Assembly: GCF_000338875.1 (NCBI RefSeq)
Contig: NZ_AOMO01000031.1
Coordinates: forward strand, 29,151 to 93,150
DNA length: 64,000 bases
Direction: 5' to 3'
Origin: Vibrio mimicus CAIM 602
GTDB taxonomy: Bacteria > Pseudomonadota > Gammaproteobacteria > Enterobacterales > Vibrionaceae
Both the position numbers and the translations under genes were made by a program. The notes beneath the pieces are model-generated. The model did not search any database. It saw only the letters and a list, made by a program, of their open reading frames with translations, and was not told the origin of the DNA. Positions 37,247 to 46,751 of this stretch are shown here, one piece after another. Each line of letters begins with the position of its first letter. Within the stretch, counting starts at the first letter, position 1.

Positions 37247-38092
37247 ATGGATGCACTATCAAGCTTGATTCAACATGCAGCTCCGAAAGCCAGCCTATTT
37301 TTCTCAGGCAATCTTTGCCAAAGCTCAGAGAGTGAAGAGCACGCGAATGGTGGGCAACTTCACTTATTACGCCGTGGTGAATTGGCGCTCCATCAAACCG
37401 GCAGCTCGGTACAAACCATCAGTGAACCCACACTCATCGTCTACCCTCGCGGTCGTCATCATCGCCTTCAGCCTCTGCATTTCAGTGGTTGTGATTTGGT
37501 CTGTGCTCGACTGACTTTTCGTGACTCTCCCCTATTTCGCGCGTTGCCAGACGCCCTAATCATTCCCTTAGCCAAGCTTGATGGGCTTGCTCCAACCATC
37601 AACTTGCTCTTTGATGAGGCATTCTCCCAACGCTATGCTCATAATGCTGTTGTCGCCAGTTTGCTGGATTTACTTTTACTGCTGCTTTTACGCCATTTGG
37701 TCGAACACAATCTGTGCGAGTCGGGCCTACTTGCGGCAATGACGGATCCCAAACTCGCCAAAGCTATCGAAGCGATTCATGCCAACCCAGATACACCGTG
37801 GACAATTGTAGACTTGGCTAAACTCGCGGGAATGTCTCGAGCCCAATTCGCGGCTCGCTTTCATCAGGTGATCGGCCAACCACCGCTAAGCTACGTGACA
37901 GAGTCACGTTTATTACTCGCACAGCAGCTATTGTTGGCAGGTCAGCCAGTTAAATTTATTGCTTTAGAGGTGGGATACAGTGGTGGAGTCGCTTTTTCTC
38001 GTGCTTTTGAACGTCAGTTTGGTTTAACCCCGACACGCTGGCTACAACACCAGAAAAACATAGGTACTGAGGCAATTGAACCAACAGAATAA
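37247..38092 (+). CDS. AraC-family transcriptional regulator (copy 1)
   Basis: 281 residues: an N-terminal cupin-like sensor domain (about 10-165; PTLIVYPRGRHHRLQPLHFSGCDLVCARL) and a C-terminal pair of helix-turn-helices (about 180-270; PWTIVDLAKLAGMSRAQFAARFHQVIG and VKFIALEVGYSGGVAFSRAFERQFGLTPTRW). It probably regulates the divergent AhpD-like gene. The start ATG 37247 has no strong ribosome site. The stop codon is inside the terminator loop. Confidence 0.87.
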   Translation: MDALSSLIQHAAPKASLFFSGNLCQSSESEEHANGGQLHLLRRGELALHQTGSSVQTISEPTLIVYPRGRHHRLQPLHFSGCDLVCARLTFRDSPLFRALPDALIIPLAKLDGLAPTINLLFDEAFSQRYAHNAVVASLLDLLLLLLLRHLVEHNLCESGLLAAMTDPKLAKAIEAIHANPDTPWTIVDLAKLAGMSRAQFAARFHQVIGQPPLSYVTESRLLLAQQLLLAGQPVKFIALEVGYSGGVAFSRAFERQFGLTPTRWLQHQKNIGTEAIEPTE

Positions 38093-38105
38093 ACTGTTGG
38101 TTCAA
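38076..38105. terminator. Bidirectional stem-loop overlapping the araC-like stop codon
   Basis: Perfect 12-bp stem TTGAACCAACAG (38076-38087) / CTGTTGGTTCAA (38094-38105). The loop AATAAA holds the TAA stop. It separates convergent genes. Confidence 0.8.
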
Positions 38106-38134
38106 CTGAAACTCTCGTATTTCAGGGGGATGGA

Positions 38135-41014
38135 CTATTGGATGTTGAGTTTATTCAGCAGTGAGGGATATCCCCACCCATTCTCACCCACTACAACCGT
38201 TTCACCAGTTAAATATTCATAAAGAGTGGGAGCTAGTGAGCCATTTTGCTCTGTTTGCAAAGCAGCATGGTTACGCCCAATAGGTGTTCCCCAAAAACCA
38301 AGAAATGCATCTTTTTCCAGATAGCTTTCACCAGCATGACGACCTGGCACTTTGGTGTTATAGCCAAGGCCCTCACGCGGGAAGAGGTTGATTGTTCCAG
38401 CACGATCCTCTTCATAAATAGCCGCTAACTGATTTACAGAATCTGGACGAGGGGTATAACGCGTGAGTGCACGCCACTCTGATTCATCACACCAACTGGC
38501 GATATCAGATTCCTGAGCTCGATAAAGACACTTATCCACGAGCTGTGCAAACTTTTCAAACTCTTGAGCTGTAGGTGCAGGAAGATATGGATTCAAAACC
38601 TGTACATCCAATAGCTGCGGCTTGCCTTCTACTGCAGAGTAAAACCGTTTATCACCCACTTGGCGGATAATTTCATCCACTCTTTCTCCATCTCGCATGC
38701 CAATCACACGCACAGCACAATCACCAATCGTGCAGGACGCTTCTCTCACCACTAAGTAGTCCAGTGTGTCGCCTAAGCGAATCATGCTTTCGTTGATAAC
38801 ATCAATTGGCTTAGCACTGTTTATTGGCTTCCATTGAGTCAGTTCATGAAAAACTGGCTGTGTTGCCCAACCAGAGGCGGAGTTGAAAAAGTCCAGCATG
38901 AAATTTCCCCCCGCAGTGGAAGCCACCACCACATCAACGGCTTTATAGCTCGGTGCATTGAGTGCGTTAGTTAATTTAGGGCCTTCACCTTCATCGGAAG
39001 AGATCTTATCCACCACGATCTGAACTCCCAATTTCTTTTGTAGAGGTTCAAAGATTTGCTTTTCAGGATTGAGCGAGTAATAAACCGGGGCGAGTCCATG
39101 ATCACCCGCCATACCCCATAGTGTGCGATCATAAATTCCCGCTTTCTTGTAAGCTGCCTCGGTTTCTCTTAACCAGTAATCAAGTCGATTTAATTCACCG
39201 GTCGGCATAATTACTTCATCACTAAACGGCCCCGTAAAGTGCGCAAAATGGTCAGGCCATGGGTTATAAATCAAGGTGTAATCTGGCATGCCGTGAATAT
39301 CAAGTTCAGCGTACTCTTTCAATTTTTGCCCAAGACGCTGCTTCAGAGTCACTCGGGTCATTAACGCCCATTTTGCTGTATTTCGATATGCCTGGACGGA
39401 TTCGATTAAATCGGAGCGAAGCTCTGTTAACTTCAACTCCGCTTGCGCCCTCTCATTCAGCTCTCGTAAACAACGTTTTTCACCAAAATCACGCAGTGCT
39501 TCACCTGCGCCGAGGTTAATGAGTCCGTCATATGTAACATGTGCATTCCAGTCATATTGCCCGTTACAGTTGAGCGTTTTGAAATAATCGAGTCGATCAA
39601 ACATAGTTCGAACGCCTTGTTCATTGACTAAGCGATCGAGCTGTAAGGCGTCGTTACCAAAAAAGTAATAAGCACGATCTTGCTGACGATCCACAAAATG
39701 GAAATTGGGAATGCCCGTTCCACCAGCCCCTGACACTTTGGCCCCTGTTTTGATGATCGGTAAATTGCGCACACTGATAGTTGGTGTTGATGAGATACCT
39801 ACTTGCGCAATGCTTGAACGGTAGTTCTGATAGAGCTGTTTAAAAAATGGCAAATAGTAAGGATCATGATACGGTTGCTCAGCAAGCACCTCCATAAATC
39901 GCACTTGCTGCTCGTGTTCTGGCTGTTCGGTCGCTAATTTGCTTATGAATTGATCTGCTTGCTGATGTTTTTGGTAAGCCAGTTTGATAAACGGCTTTTG
40001 CGGATCAACCAAGCCTTCTAATAGACCTTGTTGTAATCCATCGACAGTGACTTGAACAGCAAAACGGCGCTGCTGCTGTGATTGCAAGAAAGCGACCAGT
40101 TGCTCGGGATTATTATCTAAATTCTCTATCAACCACTCTTGCAAACGTGCTGTACGCTCTTCTTGATAGAGATATTGCCGATAGCCTTTTAGAACATTCA
40201 AACGTACAAAATCAATCAAGCTAACCGTGATCGCTTGCGCTTTGTTATTAACTTTATCCGCATTTTCTGGTTTCGCATCCTCCAATACACCGAGGAGTGC
40301 GTTTTTCATCTCCCCCTCATCCATACCATGGGCCGTCTGGCGAAGAATATCCACCACCAGCGGTTGGATTTTTGCAACTAATGCTTTATCAGCATCGGTG
40401 TTGGATAAATATTGATACTGTGCTGGTAACTGTTTTATATCTCGCCACTCACCGATTTGGACGAGTGCGTCATACAAGGTCACCATAGTAGCAATGAATT
40501 GGCTATCGACTTTGATCCCTTCCTGGTGGGCTTGATCTTTCACATGAGAGGTCTGCTCACTCTTCACTTCTTCCCTAAGTTGGTAAAGGCTGTGCTCAAA
40601 GCCTTTCAATACCTGTTCATCATAAACACTTGATAAATAGCTTTTGAATTGATCGTCCGGTGCCATTCCACTGTAACGGTCATAGTACTGATAAAGAAAG
40701 TATCCCAGCGGAATGGCATATGTCGGGTCTGAGATCTGCTTAATAACCCGAGCTTTGGTCTTAACATCCAGTGGTAGCGTTAGAATGTAACTGTCTAAGG
40801 TAATGCCCGCGATTGTGAAAAGAGCTGTATCACGTGTTAAAACGGTAGAGTAGCTCAACGTGTTAACGATTTGTTTTTTGAAAACTTGCGCTGAGTTATA
40901 AACACTCCCCACAACAGGTATAGATTCAACCGTTGCATTGACCGAAAACGGCAGAAGCCCGAAGGCAATCGCTAAGGGCAGTTTTTTCCATTGATGTGTT
41001 TTGGGCGAGTTCAT
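38135..41014 (-). CDS. Large secreted alkaline-phosphatase-superfamily protein (type I phosphodiesterase-like)
   Basis: About 959-961 residues with a Sec signal peptide (cleaved near SVNA). I favour ATG 41014: the upstream GGA is six bases from it but touches the other ATG at 41020. The N-terminal ~430 residues are helical, charged and of unknown fold. The C-terminal half carries alkaline-phosphatase-superfamily metal motifs: GGTGIPNFHFVD near 440 (possible nucleophile loop), YNPWPDHFAHFTGP with D-x3-H, GMAGDHGLAPVYY, and a closing GRNHAAL...SLAPTLYEYLTGE as in type I phosphodiesterase/nucleotide pyrophosphatases. Probably periplasmic; substrate unknown. Alone on its strand, with 390 bases of non-coding DNA upstream. 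Confidence 0.7.
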   Translation of the reverse strand: MNSPKTHQWKKLPLAIAFGLLPFSVNATVESIPVVGSVYNSAQVFKKQIVNTLSYSTVLTRDTALFTIAGITLDSYILTLPLDVKTKARVIKQISDPTYAIPLGYFLYQYYDRYSGMAPDDQFKSYLSSVYDEQVLKGFEHSLYQLREEVKSEQTSHVKDQAHQEGIKVDSQFIATMVTLYDALVQIGEWRDIKQLPAQYQYLSNTDADKALVAKIQPLVVDILRQTAHGMDEGEMKNALLGVLEDAKPENADKVNNKAQAITVSLIDFVRLNVLKGYRQYLYQEERTARLQEWLIENLDNNPEQLVAFLQSQQQRRFAVQVTVDGLQQGLLEGLVDPQKPFIKLAYQKHQQADQFISKLATEQPEHEQQVRFMEVLAEQPYHDPYYLPFFKQLYQNYRSSIAQVGISSTPTISVRNLPIIKTGAKVSGAGGTGIPNFHFVDRQQDRAYYFFGNDALQLDRLVNEQGVRTMFDRLDYFKTLNCNGQYDWNAHVTYDGLINLGAGEALRDFGEKRCLRELNERAQAELKLTELRSDLIESVQAYRNTAKWALMTRVTLKQRLGQKLKEYAELDIHGMPDYTLIYNPWPDHFAHFTGPFSDEVIMPTGELNRLDYWLRETEAAYKKAGIYDRTLWGMAGDHGLAPVYYSLNPEKQIFEPLQKKLGVQIVVDKISSDEGEGPKLTNALNAPSYKAVDVVVASTAGGNFMLDFFNSASGWATQPVFHELTQWKPINSAKPIDVINESMIRLGDTLDYLVVREASCTIGDCAVRVIGMRDGERVDEIIRQVGDKRFYSAVEGKPQLLDVQVLNPYLPAPTAQEFEKFAQLVDKCLYRAQESDIASWCDESEWRALTRYTPRPDSVNQLAAIYEEDRAGTINLFPREGLGYNTKVPGRHAGESYLEKDAFLGFWGTPIGRNHAALQTEQNGSLAPTLYEYLTGETVVVGENGWGYPSLLNKLNIQ

Positions 41015-41405
41015 TATCATTCCAATATCAGAAGAGTGAGAGATGTTAAGGCTTTAGGGGTAAATACTCTGCCTGCGATAATTCAATGAATCAACTCAAG
41101 TTTTAGGAATTCGGATTCGATCTCTCTTTCTTATTGAAACTGTTTTGTAGCACTTAAAAACTGAAAGTTGAGTCACCCTTCACACTCCTTCTGTTGTCAC
41201 TCGCTAGCCAACAAATGGCATAAATACTGATACATTCCTCATGAAAATTGTCGATATTAATCAGATAAATAAAATGACTAGCTCATCACTATAAAAATTA
41301 CACAGTGCAATTTAGCAACCTTAACTTTCATATTTTAACGTTTACGTTACATGTCAACCTTTTCTACTTTTAAGTAACTCACCTTGTTTTATTAGGGAAG
41401 CAGTT
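41015..41405. other. Intergenic region upstream of the phosphatase-like gene
   Basis: AT-rich, with no gene larger than a few codons. It must hold a minus-strand promoter for the phosphatase-like gene and a plus-strand promoter for the small ORF. No operator is recognised. Confidence 0.4.
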
Positions 41406-41585
41406 ATGAAAGTTCTCATTCAATTTGATCAAGCGGGTAGCTATAAAGACAGTTTCTGGGATGAACCCATTTTTCACGCGAAAGGAGAACTCTTTCCCGT
41501 TACACCTATCTGCGCTGTTGAGTTGATAGAAAACCACCAAGCTCACTTATACATTAATGAAGATGGCGAGCTAGTACTCAGTTAA
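41406..41585 (+). CDS. Small protein of unknown function, 59 residues
   Basis: ATG 41406 is preceded by AGGGAAGC at a good distance, and the frame runs to TAA 41583-41585. The product begins MKVLIQFDQAGSYKDSFWDE, ends GELVLS, and has mixed acidic/hydrophobic composition with no signal peptide or membrane helix. I do not recognise the family. The good ribosome site and sensible codons make it more likely than chance. Divergent from the phosphatase-like gene. Confidence 0.6.
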   Translation: MKVLIQFDQAGSYKDSFWDEPIFHAKGELFPVTPICAVELIENHQAHLYINEDGELVLS

Positions 41586-41656
41586 GGAAAGAATTAGGCT
41601 CTAACAGTCAGTAATATTTCTGGTAGAGCCAGTCTGATTCAGGCGAGTATTTCCGG

Positions 41657-42196
41657 TTATTTGATCAAATTCAGTATGGTTTTAAACTCGGTGGCTCGAC
41701 AGTCTTGCACCATTTCATATAGACACATTTCCAATCCAGTAATGCTTACGCCCTGCTGAACCAGCTTTTCTACTGCCAGAGTTTTATTTGCTTCGATTCT
41801 AGAGGCAATGCAGTCGATCACGAGATGGGGATCATACCCCATATGTTTCAAATGACTGGTGGTTTGATAAACACAGATATGGGCTTCAATCCCACAAATC
41901 AGCCAAGACTTTTTACCTGAAGCCTGAATGGCCTGATTAAATTTTGGTTCGCCACACGCATCGAAGGTAAATTTCGCTATTGGCTGTTGATCACTGAGCA
42001 GCACTTTTAGCTCTTCACAAGTACCACCCAATTTGTCTGGATTCTGTTCTAACCAAACTATCGGTAATCCTAGTGCTTGGGCCCCTTGAATGAGTTTTTT
42101 ACAGTTGGAGATGACCTCATCACTGTTGGAAACTAAACGTGCTAATTTACCTTGGATATCCACTAGGATAAGGCCAGTGTCTTGTTTATTGAGCAT
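41657..42196 (-). CDS. Isochorismatase-like cysteine hydrolase
   Basis: 179 residues from ATG 42196, chosen because AGGA lies seven bases before it; an ATG six codons earlier has no such site. The catalytic triad of the family is visible: D near 15 (LILVDIQGKL), K near 74 (AKFTFDACG) and C near 112 in the ICGIEAHICVYQT signature with the cis-peptide. The subfamily is that of nicotinamidase/YcaC-like hydrolases. Substrate unknown. Single gene. Confidence 0.87.
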   Translation of the reverse strand: MLNKQDTGLILVDIQGKLARLVSNSDEVISNCKKLIQGAQALGLPIVWLEQNPDKLGGTCEELKVLLSDQQPIAKFTFDACGEPKFNQAIQASGKKSWLICGIEAHICVYQTTSHLKHMGYDPHLVIDCIASRIEANKTLAVEKLVQQGVSITGLEMCLYEMVQDCRATEFKTILNLIK

Positions 42197-42297
42197 ACAG
42201 AGTCCTGATTTCACATGAAAACCACTGCATCATGCAGTGGTTTATAAAATTTCCTACTCAAAACAAACTGCGTTTTAAACCAGATTCATTACAACCT

Positions 42298-42693
42298 TTA
42301 CATTCCAGCCCAGAAGAACTCGATTCGAATACCACTAGGCTCGTAGCACATGAGGTGCTTTGCCGGACCTTCCCTCACTAACTCAGGCCCAAACTCAATA
42401 TGAACATTCGCCTTCTTTAATTGCTCATGCACTGTATGTAACTGAGCTTCACTCTCAACCATTAGGGCTAAATGATGTAATCCGACATTTGTTTTGCGAT
42501 CAAAGCTCGTTGGAGTTTCAACTTGGGAGGCCCAGAGAGTGAGCATTATTTTTCCATCACTAACGAAGATCGCCGGATAATCTGGGTTTCTTTTCACTTC
42601 ACTCCAGCCAAGAAGATCTACAAAGAAATTTGCACTTTCTTCAAGTTTAGAAACCGTTAATCCAACGTGGTGAATGCCTTTAGTTAATGCCAT
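42298..42693 (-). CDS. VOC-family (glyoxalase/bleomycin-resistance-like) protein
   Basis: 131 residues, one vicinal-oxygen-chelate unit: HHVGLTVSKLEESANFFVDLLGW at the N-terminus, HHLALMVES in the middle, and the metal-binding end RIEFFWAGM. AAGGGA precedes ATG 42693. Function cannot be told: it could be a dioxygenase, a glyoxalase-type enzyme or a drug-binding protein. Confidence 0.85.
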   Translation of the reverse strand: MALTKGIHHVGLTVSKLEESANFFVDLLGWSEVKRNPDYPAIFVSDGKIMLTLWASQVETPTSFDRKTNVGLHHLALMVESEAQLHTVHEQLKKANVHIEFGPELVREGPAKHLMCYEPSGIRIEFFWAGM

Positions 42694-42829
42694 TGTTATC
42701 CCTTCCTTTTTTATAGACTGGATACCACTCTAAACTAGCAACTCATATGCAACAATATCAGCGGGTAAATTAAGACGTCCAAATTTTAGGAATGAAACGA
42801 TTAAAGAGAGTAAAATTACCAAAGGTAAT

Positions 42830-42860
42830 ATATCCCCCAGACAATCACTTTGGGGGATAT
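42830..42860. terminator. Stem-loop downstream of the small lipoprotein gene
   Basis: Perfect 10-bp stem ATATCCCCCA (42830-42839) / TGGGGGATAT (42851-42860). Probably ends the minus-strand lipoprotein transcript, although no long T-run follows. Confidence 0.6.
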
Positions 42861-42907
42861 GTTTGTTGAGCATTAAACTAACAATTACTACAATCTTTAT
42901 TCAGTTT

Positions 42908-43333
42908 TCATGCACTACTGGATTTATTTTTCTCTAAATATTCACAGGCATCTGTATTCCATGGCCCTATTTGTTTCCTTTTTAAAGAGTCTCTTAGAAT
43001 ATATTTAACGCCTAAGCCTGTGTTTCGCATGAATATTGACCACTCATCATCACCAGAGCAAAGAGCGTTCAAAAGATCATTTCTAAGATATGGTGTAACA
43101 AACATCATATCTGTTTCGGCATTTAGAGTAACTTCAACTAATGATTCTGACTCATTAAAGTAATACGATTCCTCAGGACTACTTAGGTTAGTAAATTCCT
43201 CACTCTTTAAATATTCAATCACACTACTATGTAGCTGTTTGGGGACATATGTATATCCAGCATCTACTACTTCAGGACTCTGACATCCAGTTAGCGTAAA
43301 GGCTAAAAGTAATCCCACTTTTTTTATATGCAT
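42908..43333 (-). CDS. Small putative lipoprotein
   Basis: 141 residues. The signal ends in a lipobox (TLTGCQ, Cys 17), AAGGAT lies before ATG 43333. The mature part has no motif I recognise and is rich in Ser/Glu/Tyr. The region's low GC content suggests it is a recent arrival. Single gene followed by a stem-loop. Confidence 0.7.
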   Translation of the reverse strand: MHIKKVGLLLAFTLTGCQSPEVVDAGYTYVPKQLHSSVIEYLKSEEFTNLSSPEESYYFNESESLVEVTLNAETDMMFVTPYLRNDLLNALCSGDDEWSIFMRNTGLGVKYILRDSLKRKQIGPWNTDACEYLEKNKSSSA

Positions 43334-43772
43334 ATTTTATCCTTTAGTAATAAAAATCGCCCAGCTTAAAGGTCTATAAAGCAGGAGACTGGATATACAA
43401 TCCAAACTCTCTTTATTCATTAGGGTAATGCCTACTAGAAAGCCAGAATTGAGCATGTTGTTTTATAACAATTCACATCTAAGCGCTTAGATGTGAATTT
43501 TACATAACTACAATAAGTAAACACATACCACAAAGTTAAAGCTGTGAAGCATGCAATCAAAATTACGCGAATTTCTTGACTTAATTGAACCCTTCAAACT
43601 CATGAGTTTGAAAAGTGATCACTTATTCGTTTTTCTTTGATGATGCTTTTAAGAACTTTGACGCTTACGCCAAATGCAACAGCGTGAGTACAGTACAATT
43701 CTACGCAGGGTTCATACCTACACTAATGTAAAACCATTCATTATCTCTACATCACTCACTGGGAGTAGCCCG
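43334..43772. other. Palindrome-rich intergenic region upstream of the amidohydrolase
   Basis: Contains three perfect palindromes: 43470-43499 (30 bases, arm AATTCACATCTAAGC), 43593-43612 (20 bases, arm TTCAAACTCA) and 43613-43624 (AAGTGATCACTT). The last two abut. The first may be a terminator or strong hairpin; the other two look like protein-binding sites. The frame open from 43674 has no ribosome site. Confidence 0.6.
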
Positions 43773-45578
43773 ATGAAGTTTCTACCAATTGCTGTAGCCT
43801 GTTTGAGTGTAAGCACGCTCGCTCAAGCAACAAGTCCAACAAAGCCCAATGCTCAAACCATTTATATCGGTGGGGACATCATTACCGTTAATGATGTGAT
43901 GCCAACCGTTGAAGCATTGGCGGAGAAGAATGGGCGCATTCTGGCCGTAGGTAAAGAATCAGAGATCATGAAACTACGTGATGGCAATACCAAAGTTGTG
44001 AATCTGAATGGTAACACCCTGATCCCTGGCTTCATTGATGGCCACGGTCATGTGTTCAATACCGGAATTCAAGCACTTTCGGCCAATCTGTTAGCGGCCC
44101 CCGATGGCGATGTGCGTAATATCACTTCATTACAGAAAGAACTGAGAGATTGGGTGAGTCAACCTGAAAATACGAAACACGGCATTATCATCGGCTTTGG
44201 TTATGATGATTCACAACTGGCTGAGCAAAGGCATCCTACCCGCCAAGAACTCGATGAGGTATCTAAGGATATTCCTGTACTTATCATCCACCAGTCAGGT
44301 CACTTAGCAACTTTGAATAGTAAGGCTCTACAGCTTGCGGGTTTTACTGCCGAAACGAAAGATCCCGATGGCGGGAAAATTCGCCGCGAAGAAGATGGCA
44401 AAACACCAAATGGTGTTTTAGAAGAAACTGCCTTTTTTGGAACATTGCTGCCTTTATTCTCAAAACTGAATGACAAAGAAAATGAAGCCATTTTCAAAGC
44501 GGGCATGCAACTCTACTCCAGCTTTGGTTACACCACAGCTCAAGAAGGCCGAGCATCAAGTTCTGCGGTAAAAACCATGTACAACTTGGCCTTGCAGCAT
44601 AAGCTCCCCATTGATGTTGCGGCTTACCCCGACATTCAAATTGCGCAAGATGTAATTGTTCCCCCTTATTATTCGAGTCAGTACACCAATGGTTTTCGTG
44701 TCGCTGGCGCCAAACTAAACCTCGATGGTTCTCCACAAGGGAAAACCGCTTGGTTGACCAAGCCTTACCTCGTACCGCCTGTAGGACAAAAACAGGGTTA
44801 CAAAGGCTACCCAAGCATGAGCGATGAGAAAGCAGCTGAGTATATTGCGCTAGCTCAGAGCAAAGGTTGGCAGCTGTTAACGCACGTCAATGGCGATGCA
44901 GCAATTGACCAACTTCTCAAAGGCATTGAAGCTAGTGAGAAGATGCACGGAAAACCAGACAGAGGATTTGTGGCGATTCATGCTCAGACCGCACGCAAAG
45001 ATCAGGTTGAAAGCTTTAAACGATTAGGCGTCTTTCCCTCTTTCTTCCCAATGCACACTTTCTATTGGGGAGATTGGCATATGGATTCAGTTCTTGGTGG
45101 TGAGCGTGCGCAAAACATTTCACCAACAGGATGGGCTCGCGAGCTCGATATGATATACACCTCTCATCATGACTCACCGGTTGCATTACCCAACTCTATG
45201 CGCGTCTATTCTGCGACAGTGAACCGAATCAGTCGCACTGGTAGAGTGCTTGGCCCCCAGCAAAAAGTCATAGCTATCGATGGGTTAAAAGCCCAGACGC
45301 TTTGGGCGGCCACACAATACAAAGAAGAGAAAAATAAAGGCTCTCTAGAAGTGGGAAAATTGGCAGATTTGGTGATCCTTTCGGATAACCCATTGAAAGC
45401 CGATCCTAAGACGTTGGCAGATATCCAAATACTTGAAACGATCAAGGAAGGCCAAACTGTCTATAAGCGTGATGAAAAAACCAATGCAAACCTTGGAAGT
45501 TGTATTGATTCAGTGCGTTGTCAGGCCATTGCCACAACAGCAATGATTTCAGCAGGCATGCTGCACCACGCGCACTAA
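43773..45578 (+). CDS. Exported amidohydrolase (YtcJ-like, amidohydrolase family 3)
   Basis: 601 residues from ATG 43773, with GGGAG seven bases upstream and a signal peptide ending LAQA. Metal-dependent hydrolase fold: IYIGGDIITVNDVMPTVEALAEKNGRI leader, the HxH metal motif in IDGHGHVFNTG (about residues 90-95), GFGYDDSQL, GYTTAQEG, LLTHVNGDAAIDQL, and TSHHDSPVALPN. The C-terminus KNKGSLEVGKLADLVILSDNP is the family end. Probably hydrolyses an N-acyl or cyclic amide in the periplasm; substrate unknown. Confidence 0.87.
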   Translation: MKFLPIAVACLSVSTLAQATSPTKPNAQTIYIGGDIITVNDVMPTVEALAEKNGRILAVGKESEIMKLRDGNTKVVNLNGNTLIPGFIDGHGHVFNTGIQALSANLLAAPDGDVRNITSLQKELRDWVSQPENTKHGIIIGFGYDDSQLAEQRHPTRQELDEVSKDIPVLIIHQSGHLATLNSKALQLAGFTAETKDPDGGKIRREEDGKTPNGVLEETAFFGTLLPLFSKLNDKENEAIFKAGMQLYSSFGYTTAQEGRASSSAVKTMYNLALQHKLPIDVAAYPDIQIAQDVIVPPYYSSQYTNGFRVAGAKLNLDGSPQGKTAWLTKPYLVPPVGQKQGYKGYPSMSDEKAAEYIALAQSKGWQLLTHVNGDAAIDQLLKGIEASEKMHGKPDRGFVAIHAQTARKDQVESFKRLGVFPSFFPMHTFYWGDWHMDSVLGGERAQNISPTGWARELDMIYTSHHDSPVALPNSMRVYSATVNRISRTGRVLGPQQKVIAIDGLKAQTLWAATQYKEEKNKGSLEVGKLADLVILSDNPLKADPKTLADIQILETIKEGQTVYKRDEKTNANLGSCIDSVRCQAIATTAMISAGMLHHAH

Positions 45579-45594
45579 ATTTCACCATTGAAAA

Positions 45595-45625
45595 GGCAGA
45601 TAGGGATTTACCTCTCCTATCTGCC
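45595..45625 (+). terminator. Stem-loop downstream of the amidohydrolase
   Basis: Perfect 10-bp stem GGCAGATAGG (45595-45604) / CCTATCTGCC (45616-45625). No strong T-run, but the position fits a terminator. The rest of 45626-45910 shows no gene and probably holds the promoter of the next one. Confidence 0.65.
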
Positions 45626-45910
45626 AAATTCCAGCTCCAAACTTCCTGTATATCCCTAAATTTCGTCCACCAGCATCTCACTCACCAGAAGTTCTGTTCA
45701 ACCCATTGCCTGATCTAGGTAAAACCTCATCGAAAGTAAGCATCTTCGAGTCATTGATTGCGTTGTTGAAGTGAATTATTGAGCTTATGGTTTTGGCAAG
45801 AAGAGTAAAAACATTCTCTGACCTAGCGCTTCGCCTTTGTTAGAGCGATAATCCCACCATTCGCGGGCGTTATGCTCGAATTTTAGCAATACAGAAGTAG
45901 AACAACAGAA

Positions 45911-46438
45911 ATGACAACACAGTCAACGGTCATAATTGGACTGCATAACCCCAAAAGCCCCACCAATGTTGGCGCTGTAATGCGCGCGGCTGGCTGCTAT
46001 AGCGCAACTCAAGTACGTTATAACGGTACCCGCTACAATCGTGCTGCAAGATTTCAAACGGATACGCAAAACATTCAAGAGCGAATCGACTTAGTGGAAA
46101 TGGTTGATCTCACAGCAGGTCTCGATCAGGACGTAGAGATTGTATGCGTGGAACTGGTTGTTGGCGCAACGGCGCTACCTCACTTTGAGCACCCTGAAAA
46201 AGCGATTTATCTGTTTGGCCCTGAAGATGGTTCCCTACCTCAAGACGTGGTCGACAAAGCACATCACGTCGTTTATGTCCCCACACATGGTTGTATGAAC
46301 CTCGCTGCAACGGTTAACGTAGTAATGTACGACCGCATGGCAAAATCTCTAGGGGCAATAGATGACCGTGAGCAAGTGCTCGCGAATCGTGACAACAAAA
46401 ATCGTTTAAAAGTAAAAGAGTTAACTTCCATCAGTTAA
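45911..46438 (+). CDS. SpoU/TrmH-family RNA 2'-O-methyltransferase
   Basis: 175 residues of the SPOUT fold with the three family motifs: NVGAVMRAAGCY (about 18-29), YLFGPEDGSLP (about 99-109) and the knot end MNLAATVNVVMYDR (about 129-142). It should transfer methyl from SAM to a ribose 2'-OH of tRNA or rRNA; the target is unknown. Single gene with a weak ribosome site before ATG 45911. Confidence 0.87.
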   Translation: MTTQSTVIIGLHNPKSPTNVGAVMRAAGCYSATQVRYNGTRYNRAARFQTDTQNIQERIDLVEMVDLTAGLDQDVEIVCVELVVGATALPHFEHPEKAIYLFGPEDGSLPQDVVDKAHHVVYVPTHGCMNLAATVNVVMYDRMAKSLGAIDDREQVLANRDNKNRLKVKELTSIS

Positions 46439-46751
46439 CCTTCTCCTCTCTAAAAAGTTACAACTACTTTCACATCTGATTTTCAAGCGGCTTGTATGCA
46501 CAGGCCGCATTATTAGCAATGCTCTTAAATGAATCGAATTTCTTAGCAGAAATAGTCTCGATGAACATAAAAAATCAATAACAATCAACTGATTGATTTT
46601 AAAATACCCCCCACTGACGGCCACTCGATATCTATGTATCGGCCTGACACTGCATATAACGCAAAGAAATATAAAATCACATAATTCAAGTGATTTAAGA
46701 ATAAGAGATGTGCTAACTTGATTTCAACTACGCACATATAAGGATTTACCT
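46439..46751. other. Intergenic region upstream of sbp
   Basis: AT-rich, with no gene seen. A short AATCAACTGATTGATT repeat near 46579-46594 could be a weak terminator for the methyltransferase gene. The sbp promoter should lie near 46690-46735. Confidence 0.4.
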
